A DNA stretch of 8,704 nucleotides, from positions 1 to 8,704 of the forward strand of contig CAYPET010000040.1 of the NCBI GenBank assembly GCA_964409905.1, read 5' to 3'. Under the pieces are notes generated by a model. That model did not search any database and was not told the DNA's origin. It was given only the letters and a program-made list of their open reading frames with translations. Both the position numbers and the translations under genes were made by a program. Within the stretch, counting starts at the first letter, position 1. The number at the start of each line of letters is the position of its first letter. The DNA is from JAGNRR01 sp964409905. GTDB lineage: Bacteria > Bacteroidota > Bacteroidia > Chitinophagales > Chitinophagaceae. Below, in pieces: positions 1 through 5,631 of this stretch.

Positions 1-42
1 AATGACAAAAATTTGACTCTCGCTAAATTTTGATTTTTTCAT
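1..42 (-). CDS. IS3-family OrfA-like transposase, N-terminal fragment (cut by window edge)
   Basis: Reading leftward from an ATG at 42-40, 14 codons stay open to the window edge and give MKKSKFSESQIFVI. This closely resembles the N-terminus of IS3-family OrfA proteins as I remember them (M-K-K-S-[KR]-F-[ST]-E-x-Q-I), which opens the helix-turn-helix domain that binds the element's ends. A purine-rich GGAAG stretch lies just upstream of the ATG on the minus strand and could be a ribosome binding site. Only 14 residues are visible, so the call rests on N-terminal resemblance alone. OrfB and the DDE catalytic domain would lie outside the window to the left. It could also be an unrelated short open frame. 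Confidence 0.5.
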   Translation of the reverse strand, partial: MKKSKFSESQIFVI

Positions 43-105
43 GTCTTCCGATTTAAAATTAAAATATTCCAGTTCTAATCGGTAACATTTTTAGGGTAGC
101 TTACA
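1..105 (-). mobile_element. Probable end of an IS3-family insertion sequence
   Basis: If the 1-42 fragment is OrfA, the element's upstream terminal repeat should lie some tens of bases ahead of its ATG. On the minus strand a TGTAAGCTACCCT stretch starts at 105, about 62 bases before the ATG. IS3-family ends usually begin with TG, and this spacing is typical. The inferred boundary is thus near 105, with a 3-5 base target duplication starting at 106. The other end is outside the window, so neither inverted repeat nor duplication can be confirmed. The inverted repeat CCGATT (48-53) / AATCGG (77-82) falls inside this region. Confidence 0.4.
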
Positions 106-145
106 ATCCCTTCCAATCAATAAAGGTTATCAAACCAAAAAAATA

Positions 146-153
146 TAAATTTG
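146..153 (+). promoter_or_regulatory. thrS promoter, Bacteroidota -7 box
   Basis: TAAATTTG is an exact match to the Bacteroidota -7 consensus TAnnTTTG. It lies 44 bases before the thrS ATG, which puts the likely transcript start near 158-161. No TTG -33 element is visible at the usual 17-23 base spacing, so the box may be weak or helped by a regulator. The presumed insertion-sequence end at about 105 stops about 40 bases upstream and leaves the box intact. Confidence 0.6.
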
Positions 154-159
154 CACGCT

Positions 160-182
160 TCACACCCTTTGTATCGGTGTGA
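160..182 (+). promoter_or_regulatory. thrS leader hairpin, possible tRNA-Thr anticodon-arm mimic
   Basis: TCACACC (160-166) and GGTGTGA (176-182) form a perfect 7-bp stem around the 9-base loop CTTTGTATC. If the facing C167 and C175 are read as a mismatch closing the loop, the 7-base loop is UUUGUAU. This has U at the position of tRNA U33, then UGU (170-172) where a threonine anticodon would sit, then A at position 37. The stem begins at about the predicted transcript start and ends 15 bases before the ATG. E. coli thrS is known to be repressed by its own product binding an anticodon-like leader hairpin. The same role here is inference. Confidence 0.4.
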
Positions 183-197
183 TTAAAATAACGAACA

Positions 198-2150
198 ATG
201 AGTTTAACGAAAGTAACCTTGCCTGATGGCAGCGTAAAAGAATTTGAGTTGGGTGCCACCTCACTGGATGTGGCTATGAGTATTAGCGAAGGCCTGGCGC
301 GCAATGTGCTGGCCGCAGAAGTAAACGGAGAAGTATGGGATGCTACCCGTCAGCTGCCCGCCGAGGCCAATGTGAAGCTATTACAGTTTAAAGATGATGC
401 CGGGCGCGATACCTTCTGGCATAGCTCGGCACACTTAATGGCTGAGGCGATTGAGGCCTTATATCCGGGCGTAAAGTTTTGGGTCGGTCCTCCGGTTGAT
501 GGTGGGTTTTATTACGACGTAGACTTTGGCGATACTCATATTAGCGACGATGATTTGGCCAAGATAGAAGCCAAAATGAAAGAGCTTGCCAAGCAAAAAA
601 ATCCATACATCCGCATAGAGCAGCCTAAGGATGAAGCTGTAGCTTATTTCACCGAGAAAGGGGATGAGTACAAACTCGACCTCCTGCAAGGACTGGAAGA
701 TGGAAAGATTACCTTCTACAAACAGGGGGCCTTTACTGATTTGTGTCGTGGGCCGCACATTCCGCATACCGGCATGATAAAGGCGCTTAAGCTAACAGCC
801 CTTGCCGGCGCTTACTGGAAAGGGGATGAAAAAAATAAACAGCTAACCCGTATCTATGGTGTGAGTTTCCCCGATAAAAAATTATTGGCTGATCATTTGC
901 ACATGTTGGAGGAAGCCAAAAAACGCGACCATCGCAAGCTGGCTAAGGAAATGAGTATTTACACCATGAACGATGATATTGGTCAGGGATTGGTGCTGTG
1001 GATGCCGAACGGTACGGTGATTATTGAGGAGTTGGAAAAACTTGCTAAAGAAACCGAGGAAGAAGCAGGCTACAAACGCGTGGTAACGCCGCACATTGCC
1101 AAAGAGAATTTATATCTCACCAGCGGGCACTTGCCTTATTATGCCGATAGCATGTATCCACCCATGGAACTGGACGGCGCCAAATATTATCTCAAGGCTA
1201 TGAACTGTCCGCATCATCACAAAATTTTTGATGCCGAGCCGCATTCCTACCGCGATATGCCAATTCGTTTGGCGGAGTATGGCACCTGCTACCGCTATGA
1301 GCAAAGCGGCGAATTATTTGGGCTCATGCGAGTGCGTTGTTTGCACATGAATGATGCGCATATCTATTGCAGTAAAGAGCAGTTTGAGCAGGAGTTTAAA
1401 GCGGTAAATGCCATGTATCTGAAATACTTTGAGATTTTTGGTATTGACAAATATGTGATGCGGTTGTCTCTGCACGATCCCGAAAAACTGGGTCAGAAGT
1501 ACGTGAACGAACCCGAACTTTGGTTAGAAACCGAAGAAATGGTAAGACAGGTGTTGATAGAGTCCGGAACGCCATTCGTGGAAGTGAAGGATGAAGGGGC
1601 TTTTTATGGTCCAAAAATCGACGTACAGATTTGGAGTGCCATAGGTCGCGAATTTACACTGGCTACGAATCAAGTGGACTTTGCGCAGAGTCGTTCATTC
1701 AATTTGTCATTTACCAATGCCAATAACGAAGCGGAAATTCCGTTAATCATACACCGTGCTCCATTGGGTACGCATGAGCGTTTTATCGGATTCTTGCTGG
1801 AGCATTATGCCGGCAAATTGCCTTTGTGGTTAGCACCATTGCAAGTGAAATTATTGCCAATTTCGGACAAGTATATGGATTATACCAAAGCTGTACATAC
1901 CAAATTGCGCAAAGCCGGTATTCGTGCAGAGATTGATAGCCGCGCCGAAAAGGTTGGTCGTAAAATACGGGATGCTGAGATTAGCCGAGTGCCGTACATG
2001 TTTATTTTAGGTGAAAAAGAAGAAAGCGACAATACTGTTTCTGTTCGTGTGCAAGGGAAAGGCGAAGAAGGACAAGGTGATTTGGGTGCCATTGCTGTAG
2101 ATGCCATTATCGAAGAAATGGTCACAAAAATTGCCAATAGAGAAGGGTAG
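198..2150 (+). CDS. thrS: Threonyl-tRNA synthetase
   Basis: Cytoplasmic class II aminoacyl-tRNA synthetase that charges tRNA-Thr with threonine; 650 aa, the usual full length. An N-terminal TGS domain covers about residues 1-63. The editing domain that removes mischarged serine carries HSSAH (H75, H79) and CRGPH (C183, H187), matching the E. coli editing residues. The catalytic core has motif 1 near 265-285, motif 2 around R366-Y-E368, and motif 3 around R528. Zinc ligands appear as C337, H388 and H519. The C-terminal anticodon-binding domain spans about 545-645. In motif 2 the usual RGFTQDDAH is RCLHMNDAH, so Met384 replaces a Gln while Asp386 and the zinc His remain. The ATG is the only sensible start: the TGS domain begins at once. 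No Shine-Dalgarno is visible. Its 5' half looks richer in G+C than the other genes. The partner often found downstream, infC, is absent; odhB follows instead. Confidence 0.98.
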   Translation: MSLTKVTLPDGSVKEFELGATSLDVAMSISEGLARNVLAAEVNGEVWDATRQLPAEANVKLLQFKDDAGRDTFWHSSAHLMAEAIEALYPGVKFWVGPPVDGGFYYDVDFGDTHISDDDLAKIEAKMKELAKQKNPYIRIEQPKDEAVAYFTEKGDEYKLDLLQGLEDGKITFYKQGAFTDLCRGPHIPHTGMIKALKLTALAGAYWKGDEKNKQLTRIYGVSFPDKKLLADHLHMLEEAKKRDHRKLAKEMSIYTMNDDIGQGLVLWMPNGTVIIEELEKLAKETEEEAGYKRVVTPHIAKENLYLTSGHLPYYADSMYPPMELDGAKYYLKAMNCPHHHKIFDAEPHSYRDMPIRLAEYGTCYRYEQSGELFGLMRVRCLHMNDAHIYCSKEQFEQEFKAVNAMYLKYFEIFGIDKYVMRLSLHDPEKLGQKYVNEPELWLETEEMVRQVLIESGTPFVEVKDEGAFYGPKIDVQIWSAIGREFTLATNQVDFAQSRSFNLSFTNANNEAEIPLIIHRAPLGTHERFIGFLLEHYAGKLPLWLAPLQVKLLPISDKYMDYTKAVHTKLRKAGIRAEIDSRAEKVGRKIRDAEISRVPYMFILGEKEESDNTVSVRVQGKGEEGQGDLGAIAVDAIIEEMVTKIANREG

Positions 2151-2198
2151 TTCCGTCTCTACCTGTATATGCTTCTTGACAGAAGAAACTGAATAACT

Positions 2199-2279
2199 AA
2201 GATTGTGGAGTTCTTTTTATGTGAAGTGCTTCCACAAAAATCTTATTGCACTTCCCATCTTGTAAAGATTGAAGTGTAA
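2199..2279 (+). repeat. Overlapping inverted repeats in the thrS-odhB spacer
   Basis: Three alternative pairings are visible. First, AAGATT-GTGGA (2199-2209) pairs with TCCAC (2231-2235) and AATCTT (2239-2244), with a 3-base bulge. Second, GAAGTGC (2223-2229) pairs with GCACTTC (2248-2254). Third, 2246-2254 pairs with 2271-2279 (9 bp, one G-U) and continues as ATCTT/AAGAT (2257-2261/2265-2269) around a GTA loop. The second and third compete for the same strand, 2248-2254. The first and second together would make a pseudoknot. No U-run follows any of them, so this is not a standard intrinsic terminator. It could shape the thrS 3' end or act on read-through into odhB. Confidence 0.4.
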
Positions 2280-2305
2280 ATTCTATCCGAACATTTAATT
2301 CCTTC

Positions 2306-2321
2306 GTAAATTCGCGCATAC
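2306..2321 (+). promoter_or_regulatory. odhB promoter block shared with sucA
   Basis: GTAAATTCGCGCATAC contains TAAATTCG (2307-2314), a one-base variant of the -7 consensus TAnnTTTG. It ends 13 bases before the odhB ATG. The same block occurs before sucA as GTAACTTCGCGCCTAC, 14 of 16 bases identical. No TTG at 17-23 bases upstream is evident, which leaves room for an activator. The odhB leader would be only about 10-15 bases. Confidence 0.5.
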
Positions 2322-2334
2322 ATTTTTTACAACA

Positions 2335-3564
2335 ATGGTAGAATTAGTAGTTCCGACAATAGGCGAAAGTATAAACGAGGTGACACTGGCAGAATGGAAG
2401 GTGTCGGAAGGTGATTACGTTAAGCGCGATCAAATAATATGCGAGTTTGAAAGTGAAAAAGCTACCTTAGATTTTCCATCAGAAGTGGCGGGTACAATCA
2501 CCTTTGTTGCCAAGGAGGGTGATGATTTAGAAATTGGCGCAGTGGTTTGTAAAATTGATGAAACAGCTGAAGCGCCAAAAGAGGTGCCCAAGCCTTCAGC
2601 ACCACCTGTACAAGCTCCCGAAGAAAAAGCTCAGGAAATTGTTCAGCAAGTAGATACTCCTCCGGCTAAAGATTTATTTTCAGAGATAAAGGCAACACCT
2701 GTCGCCAAAGAAATGATGGAGGATAAAAAAATTGATCCTTCAAAATTGACTGGCAGCGGACCTGATGGTCGGATTACCAAAGGTGATGTACTCAAATACA
2801 TTGCCGGACCAGTTGATAGTAATAAAAAGCCATTTAGCAGGGATGAGAAAAGTGAAAAAATGAGCAAACTGCGCCGCACTATCAGCAGGCGATTGGTTGA
2901 AGCAAAAAATACCACGGCTATGCTCACCACCTTTAATGAGGTTGATATGAGTGCTATCATGCAATTGCGTGAGCAGTTTAAAGACACTTTCAAGGAAAAG
3001 CATGGCATTGGGCTCGGGTTCATGAGCTTTTTTACACGGGCCTGTGCTATTGCCTTACAAGAATGGCCATCTGTAAACGCTTATATTGATGGTGATGAAA
3101 TAATCTATCATGATTACGTTGATGTATCCATAGCTGTTTCGGCACCAAAAGGTTTGGTTGTTCCTGTGATTCGAAATGCAGAGAGCTTAACCATGGATGG
3201 TATTGAAAAAGAGGTAAAACGATTGGCTATTCGAGCGCGCGATAATAAGCTTGAGCTCGAAGAAATGCAGGGTGGAACTTTTACTATCACGAATGGTGGA
3301 GTGTTTGGTTCGTTGCTCAGTACACCCATACTCAATATGCCACAGTCAGCTATTTTGGGGATGCATAAAATTGAAGACCGCCCGGTTGCGATAAATGGTA
3401 AAGTAGAAATCCGTCCGATGATGTATGTGGCACTGAGTTATGACCATAGAATTATTGATGGTCGCGAAAGTGTTGGTTTTTTGGTACGCGTGAAAGAATT
3501 GCTTGAAAATCCTACCAAAATGATAGCGGCAAAGTCTGTAGAAGAAGTGCTGCTGGATTTGTAG
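2335..3564 (+). CDS. odhB: Dihydrolipoamide succinyltransferase (E2 of 2-oxoglutarate dehydrogenase)
   Basis: Also called sucB. This is the core E2 enzyme of the 2-oxoglutarate dehydrogenase complex: it moves the succinyl group from E1 through a swinging lipoyl arm to CoA, forming succinyl-CoA for the TCA cycle. The 409 aa comprise one lipoyl domain (about 1-76, lipoyl-lysine K42 in ESEKAT), a Pro/Ala/Glu-rich linker (about 77-118), a peripheral subunit-binding domain (about 120-157, with the GPDGRITKGDV signature) and the acyltransferase domain (about 175-409). The catalytic HxxxDG is H371-R-I-I-D375-G. A single lipoyl domain and the ALSYDHRIIDGRESV stretch favour succinyltransferase over pyruvate dehydrogenase E2, and sucA nearby agrees. 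The ATG directly starts the lipoyl domain. It converges with fmt, 38 bases away; I see no terminator in that gap. Confidence 0.95.
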   Translation: MVELVVPTIGESINEVTLAEWKVSEGDYVKRDQIICEFESEKATLDFPSEVAGTITFVAKEGDDLEIGAVVCKIDETAEAPKEVPKPSAPPVQAPEEKAQEIVQQVDTPPAKDLFSEIKATPVAKEMMEDKKIDPSKLTGSGPDGRITKGDVLKYIAGPVDSNKKPFSRDEKSEKMSKLRRTISRRLVEAKNTTAMLTTFNEVDMSAIMQLREQFKDTFKEKHGIGLGFMSFFTRACAIALQEWPSVNAYIDGDEIIYHDYVDVSIAVSAPKGLVVPVIRNAESLTMDGIEKEVKRLAIRARDNKLELEEMQGGTFTITNGGVFGSLLSTPILNMPQSAILGMHKIEDRPVAINGKVEIRPMMYVALSYDHRIIDGRESVGFLVRVKELLENPTKMIAAKSVEEVLLDL

Positions 3565-3602
3565 TCTTGGTTTATTTTAGCTTGTATAATATGCAATGGT
3601 GA

Positions 3603-4547
3603 CTAAGCAAGGTTGCCCTTGATGATACGATTACCTCGTAAAAAGTCGGTCACTTTCATCCTTTTTTTTCCCTGCATTTGTATCTCATTTAGATATATCC
3701 AGCCGTCCTGGCATGCTATGCGGATATACTCTTTGTCATCAGTATCAACAAAGCCAGGTGCAGGGCTATTGCTATCGGCTGTGTAATTACACTGAAATAC
3801 TTTCACTATTTTTTCTTGTAAATACATGTGCGCAGCAGGGTAGGGATTCAGACCTCTCACAAAATTAATAATGTCGTCACCCTTTTTGCTCCAAGTAATA
3901 ATGCAATCATCTTTAAATATTTTGGGAGCCTTTTTATCAGCATTATTAAACGGTTGAGGTTTAGATATTAGTTTGCCCGAGCAAAGTTCATCTAGAGTTT
4001 GAACAATCAATTGACCACCAGTTTCGGCTAACTTGTCATGCAAAGAGCCGGCTGTTTCTGTTTTGGAGATAGCTACAGGCTGCTGCAATAGGATATCACC
4101 GGCATCAATTTCATGTTTTAGTTGAAAGGTAGTGACGCCGGTTTGGGTTTCACCATTTATTATGGCCCAATTTATAGGTGCTGCTCCTCGGTAATCAGGC
4201 AATAATGATGCATGAATATTAATGGTGCCATATGGTGGCATATCCCACACGCTGACGGGTAACATTCGAAAAGCCACCACTACTTGCACATCTGCATGAT
4301 AGCTGGCTAGCTCCTCTTGAAAATCGGGTGATTTAAGATTTTTTGGTTGTAATACCGGTAAGTTATGCTGCTGGGCAAATATTTTGACGGCCGAAGCTTG
4401 CTCCTGCATACCACGACCGCTTTTTTTATCGTCATTAGTCACCACTGCTACCACATTGTAATCGGCTGCTAATAAATAGCGGAGGGCCGTAACAGCAAAA
4501 TCTGGTGTGCCCATAAATACAATACGCAGTTCCCGTTTACTTTTCAT
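3603..4547 (-). CDS. fmt: Methionyl-tRNA formyltransferase
   Basis: Transfers the formyl group of 10-formyltetrahydrofolate to the methionine on initiator tRNA, so that translation can start with fMet. The 314 aa match the family. The N-terminal Rossmann-like formyltransferase domain (about 7-190) opens with IVFMGTPDFA. It holds the catalytic triad as N110-I-H112 in the INIHASLLP segment and D148 in the IDAGD motif. The tRNA-binding loop near 36-54 keeps SGRG. The C-terminal OB-like domain (about 208-310) includes the NFVRGLNPYPAAH segment. The ATG at 4547 gives a normal short N-terminus before FMGTPDF. It is encoded alone, convergent with odhB and divergent from the membrane-protein gene. 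The deformylase gene def, a common partner, is not in the window. Confidence 0.96.
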   Translation of the reverse strand: MKSKRELRIVFMGTPDFAVTALRYLLAADYNVVAVVTNDDKKSGRGMQEQASAVKIFAQQHNLPVLQPKNLKSPDFQEELASYHADVQVVVAFRMLPVSVWDMPPYGTINIHASLLPDYRGAAPINWAIINGETQTGVTTFQLKHEIDAGDILLQQPVAISKTETAGSLHDKLAETGGQLIVQTLDELCSGKLISKPQPFNNADKKAPKIFKDDCIITWSKKGDDIINFVRGLNPYPAAHMYLQEKIVKVFQCNYTADSNSPAPGFVDTDDKEYIRIACQDGWIYLNEIQMQGKKRMKVTDFLRGNRIIKGNLA

Positions 4548-4557
4548 AAAATCCGTT

Positions 4558-4565
4558 CAAATTTA
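4558..4565 (-). promoter_or_regulatory. fmt promoter, Bacteroidota -7 box
   Basis: Read on the minus strand, TAAATTTG is an exact TAnnTTTG match, ending 10 bases before the fmt ATG. A TTTG at 4592-4589 (minus) lies 23 bases upstream, within the reported 17-23 base spacing for a -33 element. The predicted leader is only a few bases. This is the best two-part promoter in the window. Confidence 0.6.
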
Positions 4566-4571
4566 ATGGCT

Positions 4572-4579
4572 TAATTTTG
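4572..4579 (+). promoter_or_regulatory. Promoter of the small membrane-protein gene, -7 box
   Basis: TAATTTTG fits TAnnTTTG exactly and ends 4 bases before the ATG at 4584. If used, the transcript would be leaderless or nearly so. No TTG is seen at -33. It lies only 6 bases from the opposite-strand fmt box, so the two promoters would compete for the same polymerase footprint. Confidence 0.4.
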
Positions 4580-4583
4580 TTTC

Positions 4584-5144
4584 ATGACCAAAAAGGAAAT
4601 TTTAATAACGCCTTCGGCAACAAGCCAACAAGCTATAAGTGATAATCCCTTGCAAGCCATTAAGGAAAGAAATCAGGGGGCTATTACGAAAATTAACGAT
4701 GTTCTGGCCATTACCTTGGGGCATAAGTTTGGTAGATTAATGCATGCTGGCTTAACGGTTTTTACAGAATATTTGTTGTACGCACTTGCCCTGTTTGTAT
4801 TGCTCTCTATCTTCATGATAGAAAAAGTGTCACCGTTTTACTTATTAGATCAGATGCAACAAATTGAAGTGGTCCAAGATGCTTTAAATCCACATATCAT
4901 TTCAAGTTTTGTTTTTGTAATCAAATCCATGATTGGTTTAATAGCCTTGCTGATATTGCTGCTTGCATTAACCTTGCGCAAAGGTCGGTTACGAAAAAAT
5001 AAGCTTCAAATGGCAATTGTAGAATTGCGCACTGTAACTAATGAGCTTGCCCTAAATAACGAGCAATTGGATACATTGGATAAAGCTTCGGATAATATCT
5101 TTGAGTCTGCAAATTTTTTAGCCAATGAGGCTTCCATAAAATAA
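4584..5144 (+). CDS. Small two-helix membrane protein, function unknown
   Basis: I do not recognise this 186-aa protein. Residues 1-50 are polar and look cytoplasmic. The first membrane segment is about 57-79. A short loop follows (80-105, rich in Gln, Glu and Asp). The second membrane segment is about 106-130. It is followed at once by a basic cluster, RKGRLRKNK, which by the positive-inside rule places both ends in the cytoplasm. The tail (about 138-180) is Leu- and Glu-rich and could form a short coiled coil. No signal peptide, cysteine pair or catalytic motif is seen. The ATG at 4584 follows a plausible -7 box. It diverges from fmt and converges with rpsT. It may be a lineage-specific Bacteroidota protein. 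The long open frame with membrane-type composition supports a real gene. Confidence 0.75.
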   Translation: MTKKEILITPSATSQQAISDNPLQAIKERNQGAITKINDVLAITLGHKFGRLMHAGLTVFTEYLLYALALFVLLSIFMIEKVSPFYLLDQMQQIEVVQDALNPHIISSFVFVIKSMIGLIALLILLLALTLRKGRLRKNKLQMAIVELRTVTNELALNNEQLDTLDKASDNIFESANFLANEASIK

Positions 5145-5153
5145 AACCTCATT
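5124..5153 (+). repeat. Inverted repeat spanning the stop codon of the membrane-protein gene
   Basis: AATGAGG (5124-5130) and CCTCATT (5147-5153) can pair as 7 bp around a 16-base A-rich loop that contains the TAA stop. There is no following T-run on either strand, so it is not a standard terminator. It might protect the 3' end of the message, or be chance. Confidence 0.25.
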
Positions 5154-5167
5154 AAAACGGGTCTTGC

Positions 5168-5196
5168 AAAAAATAAAAACCCTCCGAGAGGAGGGT
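5168..5196 (-). terminator. Intrinsic terminator of rpsT
   Basis: On the minus strand, ACCCTCC (5196-5190) pairs with GGAGGGT (5185-5179) around a TCTC loop. TTTTT, A and TTTTTT (5179-5168) follow directly. A GC-rich 7-bp stem, 4-base loop and U-tract are the classic form. It lies 29 bases past the rpsT stop. The T-tract exists only on the minus side, so it serves rpsT and not the gene converging from the left. Confidence 0.85.
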
Positions 5197-5224
5197 GCTT
5201 CATAATACAACTTGAGATATAACG

Positions 5225-5479
5225 TTAGGCTAGTTTGGCAATATGCTTGGCAGCCTGAGATTTCAAGTTTGCTGCTTTATTTTTATGAATTGCATTGCGT
5301 TTTGCCAACTTGTCAAGCATAGAAGATACCGCAGGGAGCATTTCTGCCGCTTCTTTCTTATCTTCCAATCCCATTAATTTGCGGTATGCATTACGCATAG
5401 TTTTCGCGTAGTAACGGTTATGATCTCTGCGTTTGATACTTTTTCTAGCTGACTTTTTAGTTGCTGCGTGATTAGCCAT
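5225..5479 (-). CDS. rpsT: Small ribosomal subunit protein S20 (bS20)
   Basis: A 84-aa, strongly basic primary binder of 16S rRNA that helps assemble the 30S subunit. The MANH start followed by Lys/Arg-rich residues (about 8-36), and the conserved core LDKLAKRNAIHKNKAANLKS (about 55-74), identify it; length is normal. The ATG at 5479 gives the conserved MANH N-terminus. It stands alone, with its own -7 box and a strong terminator, as S20 genes often do. It diverges from sucA with 152 bases to the sucA ATG. No Shine-Dalgarno is seen. Confidence 0.96.
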   Translation of the reverse strand: MANHAATKKSARKSIKRRDHNRYYAKTMRNAYRKLMGLEDKKEAAEMLPAVSSMLDKLAKRNAIHKNKAANLKSQAAKHIAKLA

Positions 5480-5498
5480 GTTTTCTAAAATTGGAACG

Positions 5499-5506
5499 CA
5501 AAAGTA
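5499..5506 (-). promoter_or_regulatory. rpsT promoter, Bacteroidota -7 box
   Basis: On the minus strand, TACTTTTG is an exact TAnnTTTG match, 19 bases before the rpsT ATG. A TTTG at 5535-5532 (minus) lies 25 bases further upstream, slightly longer than the usual -33 spacing. The predicted leader is roughly 12-15 bases. Confidence 0.6.
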
Positions 5507-5597
5507 ATGTAATATTTCAGAAAAACCGCCTCAAACGGTAAAAAATATCCAAAAATTCATTTTAAGAAATTGCACTTTATCAGTAATTATTTCGGCT

Positions 5598-5613
5598 GTA
5601 ACTTCGCGCCTAC
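5598..5613 (+). promoter_or_regulatory. sucA promoter block shared with odhB
   Basis: GTAACTTCGCGCCTAC contains TAACTTCG (5599-5606), a TTCG variant of the -7 box. It matches the odhB block at 14 of 16 bases and ends 18 bases before the ATG at 5632. A TTG at 5570-5572 lies 26 bases upstream of the box, a little far for a -33 element. GCGCC (5606-5610) at its right part forms a dyad with GGCGC (5622-5626). Confidence 0.5.
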
Positions 5614-5631
5614 CCTTATTTGGCGCATAAA

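Noticed and set aside
1..33. Plus-strand open stretch to a TGA at 31-33 as the tail of an upstream gene
   Set aside because: Only ten codons with no recognisable sequence; the minus-strand transposase-like reading explains the same bases better.
459..767. Opposite-strand open frames inside thrS, and similar ones inside odhB and sucA
   Set aside because: They lie wholly within well-supported genes, show no recognisable domains or start signals, and have the composition expected of antisense shadows.
3565..3602. Terminator in the odhB-fmt convergent gap
   Set aside because: No inverted repeat with a T-run is visible on either strand in these 38 bases.
5525..5539. ACCG/CGGT dyad flanked by A-runs between rpsT and sucA
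   Set aside because: The stem is only 4 bp. It overlaps the likely -33 region of rpsT, so a terminator there is implausible.
5620..5631. In-frame TTG start four codons upstream of the sucA ATG
   Set aside because: The ATG at 5632 is a stronger start and the extra residues (MAHK) add nothing conserved. The TTG would also place the start in the loop of the 5606-5626 dyad, very close to the predicted transcript start.
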